A model generated the notes under the pieces. The model was given only the letters and a program-made list of their open reading frames with translations. It was not told where the DNA came from and ran no database searches. A DNA stretch of 64,000 bases from Paenibacillus cymbidii (lineage in GTDB: Bacteria; Bacillota; Bacilli; Paenibacillales; NBRC-103111): assembly GCF_004764705.1 (NCBI RefSeq), contig NZ_SHLX01000018.1, positions 1-64,000 on the forward strand. Direction: 5' to 3'. Of the stretch, positions 60,230-64,000 are shown piece by piece. Position numbers and translations under genes: made by a program. How positions within the stretch are numbered: position 1 is the stretch's first letter; the number at the start of each line of letters is the position of its first letter.

Positions 60230-61081
60230 TCAATCCGTGCTCCGAATGCGGGAAGGGGGATACCCGTAGTACTGGCTGAACGCCCGACTGAAGGCGTACG
60301 CATCGGGATAGGAGATCGCCAGTGCGATTTCCGCGAGCGAGAAGCGTGTTTCCTTCAGGTACTGCATCGCCTTCTCCATGCGCAGCCGCTGCAGGTAGGC
60401 TTTCGGCGAACAGCCCATTCGCTCCGTGAATACTTTGGTGTAGTGGGATCGGGTCATGCCGGCGTGCTTCGCGACATCCTGAATGCGAATGCCGCTGGCA
60501 AAGTGGTGATTCATAAACTCGATGCTGCCGAGCAGCAGATCCGTGCTCGGGAGCTGCTCGTAGCCGCGCTGCCGCGCTTGCTCCAGCAGCTCGTCGAACC
60601 AGCGGATCAGCAGCAGCACGAAGCTCAGCCGGTCGGTCGTCTCCTCGGAGGCAAACACCTGCTCCATCGATTGCCAGATCGGCAGCAGCCGGGACTCGTC
60701 CCAACCGGCGATGAAGGGGTTGTCCTCCGAGAAGCCGATGCGATGGAGCATCTGGAGCGACTGCTTGCCGTTGAAGGCAATCCAGTACATGCGCAGCGGC
60801 TGTTCGGCCTCCGCATGGCTGTACTGGTGCATGACGCCGGGGATGAGGCAGAAGAGCGTATTTTTGCCGAGCAGCCGCTCGCGGCCCTTGCTATCGGTAA
60901 AATGAGCGACTCCCCCGTCGATATAAACAAGCCCGTAGCCGGAAACGGCAGGCGAAGCCATCCGGTAGGTCGGCTTGGTAATCGTCAGCCCCATGCTGAG
61001 GGGCCAGATGCCCCACAGCTTCTCCAGCGGGGTCGGACGATGCAGCCACATCGCTCTGGTTTCGTGCGGCAAGTCAAGCAT
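60230..61081 (-). CDS. AraC-family regulator divergent from the ceramidase-like/GH39 operon
   Basis: A 283-aa protein. Cupin-type sensor in about 20-130 ('LLGKNTLFCLIPGVMHQYSH'). C-terminal helix-turn-helix motifs are 'IQDVAKHAGMTRSHYTKVFT' and 'LAEIALAISYPDAYAFSRAF' (about 190-275), ending 'YYGYPPSRIRSTD'. The ATG at 61081 follows CGGAGG. Its divergent gene pair (ceramidase-like, GH39-like) starts 126 bp away and is its probable target. Confidence 0.87.
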   Translation of the reverse strand: MLDLPHETRAMWLHRPTPLEKLWGIWPLSMGLTITKPTYRMASPAVSGYGLVYIDGGVAHFTDSKGRERLLGKNTLFCLIPGVMHQYSHAEAEQPLRMYWIAFNGKQSLQMLHRIGFSEDNPFIAGWDESRLLPIWQSMEQVFASEETTDRLSFVLLLIRWFDELLEQARQRGYEQLPSTDLLLGSIEFMNHHFASGIRIQDVAKHAGMTRSHYTKVFTERMGCSPKAYLQRLRMEKAMQYLKETRFSLAEIALAISYPDAYAFSRAFSQYYGYPPSRIRSTD

Positions 61082-61207
61082 GGTGTACCTCCGGGACATG
61101 GGTTGGTTATTGTCCATTGTAGCACAAAGCCGCGCGGAAGCAGGCCGCACGGCAAGCAAGACGGTGAAATTGGCGCTTGAAGGACAGTCAACAAGGAGGC
61201 AACCGCG

Positions 61208-62617
61208 ATGAAGATCGGATGGGGCATGGCGAATATAACGCCGGACAAGCCTGTTGCGCTGGTTGGACAGTATCATGAGCGGATCGCTGCGGAGGCTCGC
61301 GACCCGATTATGGCAACCGCGCTGGCGATGGAAGGAGCGGACGGCACACAGGCGGTGCTGGTCGGCTGCGATTTGATCGCCATCCAGAAACATGTGCAGG
61401 TCGGGGTGCGCGGACGCGTCCGGCAGCTGGTGCCGGAGCTCGACCCTGACGCGGTCATCCTGAATGCGACGCATACGCACACGGGGCCATTCACTTACGA
61501 CTCGTCGGAATGGGTCCCGCTGTTCACGAAGCGCGAGCCGTCAGGTGTCATGACGCCAGCGGAATATACAAGCTTCGCGATCGGACGCATCGCCGAAGCG
61601 ATTGCCGAGGCGTGGCGCAGTCGTCGTCCCGGCGCGGTCGGGCGCGGAGAAGGGTACGCGGCCATCGGGTTCAACCGCAGGGTGCGGTACGACGATGGCA
61701 CCGCCCGCATGTACGGGCACCTGGATAACGATCACTTTCAGAGCTTCGACGGTCCGGAGGATCACCGCGTGGAGCTGCTCTACACCTGGAACGAGGCGCG
61801 CGAGCTGACGGGCATCGTCGCGAACGTCGCCTGCACCGCGCAGATCAATGAAAACGATACGCGTGTGTCCGCCGACTTCCTGCATGAAGTACGCGAGCTG
61901 GTCGCGGAAAAATGGGGTGCCGGCGTTCGCGTGCTGGGCATGATCGGCGCGGCCGGCGACCAGTCCCCGCGCGATCTGGTCCGGTTCAAGCACGGCCGGC
62001 CGAGCATCGACGAGCAGCTGCTGACGGCCGCGCGCAGGCTGGTCGGCGCCATGGAGGAGGCGCTGGAGCAGGCACGGCGGCAGATGGACGACGCTCCTGT
62101 TTTCCGGCATGCGGTCAGGAGCGTGGAATTGCCGCTGCGCATGGCGCTCAAGTCGGAAGCGGAATTCGCGGCGCAGGAGTGGGAGCGGTTCCGCCGCATC
62201 TACGAATCGCACGAGGAACCGAATGCCTATTTCGACTCCCTCGGCTTTGATCGGCAGAGCGATATTTTCCAGTATTGGAGTGTTGTGAACCGCTATCGGC
62301 AGTTGAAGCGCTCGAAGTTCTATACCTTCGAAATGCATGCGCTGCGGATCGGCGAGGCGGCGCTGGCGACGAACCCGTTCGAGTTGTTCACCGCGTACGG
62401 CCTGCAGATCAAGGCGCGCAGTGCGGCGCGGATGACGCTCGTCTCGCAGCTGACCTGCGATGCCGGCGGCTACTTGCCGACGGCGGATGCGGTAGCCTCC
62501 GGCGGGTACAGCACCCAGTTGTTCAGCGGACTGGTCGGCCCGGAGGGCGGGCAATTGCTGGTCGAGCATACGCTCGAGGCAATCGCCTCGTTATGGACAG
62601 AATCAATTCAACCATAG
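61208..62617 (+). CDS. Neutral ceramidase-like alkaline hydrolase
   Basis: A 469-aa protein starting 'MKIGWGMANITPDKPVALVG'. The zinc-site motif is 'ILNATHTHTGPF' (about 85-96), and further family blocks include 'NVACTAQINENDTRVSADF' and 'MIGAAGDQSPRDLV'. Neutral ceramidases are zinc amidases of about 700 residues with a C-terminal domain. This protein has only the N-terminal part and no signal peptide, so it is more likely an intracellular relative with an unknown amide or ester substrate. It is followed by the GH39-like gene 15 bp on. Confidence 0.8.
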   Translation: MKIGWGMANITPDKPVALVGQYHERIAAEARDPIMATALAMEGADGTQAVLVGCDLIAIQKHVQVGVRGRVRQLVPELDPDAVILNATHTHTGPFTYDSSEWVPLFTKREPSGVMTPAEYTSFAIGRIAEAIAEAWRSRRPGAVGRGEGYAAIGFNRRVRYDDGTARMYGHLDNDHFQSFDGPEDHRVELLYTWNEARELTGIVANVACTAQINENDTRVSADFLHEVRELVAEKWGAGVRVLGMIGAAGDQSPRDLVRFKHGRPSIDEQLLTAARRLVGAMEEALEQARRQMDDAPVFRHAVRSVELPLRMALKSEAEFAAQEWERFRRIYESHEEPNAYFDSLGFDRQSDIFQYWSVVNRYRQLKRSKFYTFEMHALRIGEAALATNPFELFTAYGLQIKARSAARMTLVSQLTCDAGGYLPTADAVASGGYSTQLFSGLVGPEGGQLLVEHTLEAIASLWTESIQP

Positions 62618-62631
62618 GTGGGTGGGATCCC

Positions 62632-63957
62632 GTGACCGATATTACCGTTCATTTTGACAGCCGCATCGGCCCGCTGAAACGTCTGCATGGCGTAAACAAC
62701 GGGCCCGAAGGGTACGGCGCGCTGGTAGACGTATCGCATTACTACAAGCAGGCGCAGTTCCCGCTGGTCCGCTTGCACGATCCGAATTGGCCGCATGCCT
62801 GGGAGGTCGATATCCATACGATTTTCCCCGATTTCGCGAAGGACCCGGCGGACCCGGACAGCTACGATTTCACGCGTTCGGATACCTATATCGGGAAAAT
62901 ACTTGCCACTGGCGCACAAATCCTGTTTCGCCTGGGCGAAAGCATCGAACATACGCCGCACAAATATTACGTGCACCCGCCGGCCGATTTCGAGCGATGG
63001 GCGCAAATCTGTGTCGGCATTATCCGCCACTACAATTTCGGCTGGGCGGACGGCTTTCACTATAACATCGCGTATTGGGAAGTCTGGAACGAACCGGATG
63101 TTTCGAACGCGCGTATGTGGTCCGGCACGATGGAGCAGTATTTCGAGCTGTACCGCGTAACGGCGCGGGCCATCAAGCAGCTTGATCCTGCCTTGAAGGT
63201 GGGCGGGCCGGCGGCTGCAGCCGCCGATTCGGAGCTGGCGCAGGCTTTCTTGCAGATGTGCCGGGACCGCCAACTGCCGCTGGATTTTTTTTCGTGGCAT
63301 GTGTATACGATCGATCCGGAGCGCATTCGCCAGATGGCTTCGTACGTTCGCCACCAGTTGGATGCGTTTGGCTTTGCTGCGACGGAAAGCGTTTTTGACG
63401 AGTGGAATTATATGGACAGCAGCCTGTGGTCGGTTATTTTCGAGCCGGGCAGCGAATATATGCGGAAAGAGATGTTCGAGCGGAGCAAAGGGGTCGAAGG
63501 CGCTTCCTTCGCCGCGGCCGTTCTGACGATGCTGCAGGAGTGTCCGGTCGATCAGGCGAACTACTACGATGCGCAGCCGCATGCGCTGTTCTGCGGGCTG
63601 TTCGACTACTATGGCGTTCCGCAAAAAGCATACTACGCCTTCGACGCGTTCAACCGGCTGGCGCAATTTCCGCATCGCGTCGAGGCGGCGCCGTGCGAAG
63701 GAGCGCAGGGACTGTACTGCTGCGCCGCCGTCAATGACGACGGAGAAGCGGCCGTGCTCATCAGCAACTACGGCACCGGGACGCGCATGTACGAACTGGC
63801 GTTGAACGGGCTTGCAACGGGACTGCGCGGCGAGCTGTATGTGCTCGATCGGGAGCGCAACCTGCAGCCGGAGCCCTTGCCGCCGATCGCGTCAGGCCGG
63901 ATGTCGCTGTTGATTCCGCAGCATGCGGTCATGTTGCTGAAATTCGTTGCTGTATAA
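62632..63957 (+). CDS. GH39-like glycoside hydrolase
   Basis: A 441-aa (beta/alpha)8 enzyme of the beta-xylosidase/iduronidase clan. The acid/base glutamate is E154 in 'YWEVWNEPDVSNA' and the nucleophile glutamate is E257 in 'SVFDEWNYMDSS'. The N-terminus 'FDSRIGPLKRLHGVNNGPEG' is typical of the family. GTG 62632 follows AGGTGGGTGG; an ATG at 62593 overlaps the previous gene by 25 bp and is the alternative. No signal peptide, so it acts inside the cell. The substrate may be a xyloside or related glycoside. Confidence 0.85.
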   Translation: MTDITVHFDSRIGPLKRLHGVNNGPEGYGALVDVSHYYKQAQFPLVRLHDPNWPHAWEVDIHTIFPDFAKDPADPDSYDFTRSDTYIGKILATGAQILFRLGESIEHTPHKYYVHPPADFERWAQICVGIIRHYNFGWADGFHYNIAYWEVWNEPDVSNARMWSGTMEQYFELYRVTARAIKQLDPALKVGGPAAAAADSELAQAFLQMCRDRQLPLDFFSWHVYTIDPERIRQMASYVRHQLDAFGFAATESVFDEWNYMDSSLWSVIFEPGSEYMRKEMFERSKGVEGASFAAAVLTMLQECPVDQANYYDAQPHALFCGLFDYYGVPQKAYYAFDAFNRLAQFPHRVEAAPCEGAQGLYCCAAVNDDGEAAVLISNYGTGTRMYELALNGLATGLRGELYVLDRERNLQPEPLPPIASGRMSLLIPQHAVMLLKFVAV

Positions 63958-63974
63958 GGGGAGGCCGATCTCGC

Positions 63975-64000
63975 ATGGCTGAAGAACATCGCAGCGCCGA
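63975..64000 (+). CDS. Start of an unidentified gene (cut at window edge)
   Basis: ATG at 63975 behind GGGGAGG, encoding 'MAEEHRSA'. It lies 17 bp after the GH39-like gene and is probably in the same operon. Only eight codons are visible, so no function can be given. Confidence 0.5.

Overview
The window looks like a chromosomal piece of a Gram-positive spore-former of the Paenibacillaceae (Paenibacillus or Cohnella type). This is inferred from the high-GC Bacillota codon use, strong AGGAGG-type ribosome sites, sigma-A promoters, lipoproteins, S-layer (SLH) anchoring, a YtcP/LplB-type sugar ABC importer with a membrane AraC regulator, and many glycoside hydrolases. No rRNA, tRNA, CRISPR array or complete insertion sequence was seen.

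1-9.7 kb: repeat-rich intergenic DNA; a single-domain voltage-gated cation channel with an acidic selectivity filter; an SRPBCC protein; a coupled minus-strand operon of a VTC-type polyphosphate polymerase domain protein, a DUF4956 membrane protein and a Cthe_2159-like beta-helix lipoprotein, divergent from an OmpR/EnvZ-type two-component system; a TetR regulator beside a 5'-truncated SDR gene; and a cupin. 9.7-24.6 kb: a DrrAB-like exporter with its TetR regulator; a broken discoidin/FN3/dockerin secreted protein; an M81 peptidase; a UvrA-like ABC ATPase; an ArsR-SRPBCC pair; a 2-hydroxyacid dehydrogenase; a TMEM175 channel; an MFS exporter; and small unknown proteins. Two diverged copies of a ~190 bp promoter-bearing element lie in front of two of the plus-strand genes.

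24.7-31.5 kb: an isolated block of phage tail genes (two structural or accessory proteins, a tail tube-like protein, two overlapping chaperone-like genes, a 1292-aa tape measure) with no head, baseplate, lysis or integrase genes. It ends cleanly at a terminator shared with the class Ib ribonucleotide reductase operon nrdHIEF. That operon lies behind a cobalamin riboswitch and a promoter overlapped by two NrdR-like boxes, so both B12 and NrdR probably control it.

35.8-40.7 kb: an AraC regulator and a PhyH-type dioxygenase, then an AT-richer accessory island (ribbon-helix-helix protein, GNAT acetyltransferase, hairpin repeats, a decayed phosphotransferase gene). 40.8-51 kb: a xylan or oligosaccharide locus (multidomain GH10 protein, solute-binding lipoprotein, two permeases, a GH43/GH117-like hydrolase and a membrane-spanning AraC regulator). 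51.2-60 kb: an agr-like cassette (LuxR-type regulator, LytTR regulator, cytosolic AgrC-like kinase, two ABC exporter subunits) downstream of a large SLH surface protein. 60.2-64 kb: an AraC regulator divergent from a ceramidase-like protein and a GH39-like glycosidase, with the first 26 bases of another gene at the edge.
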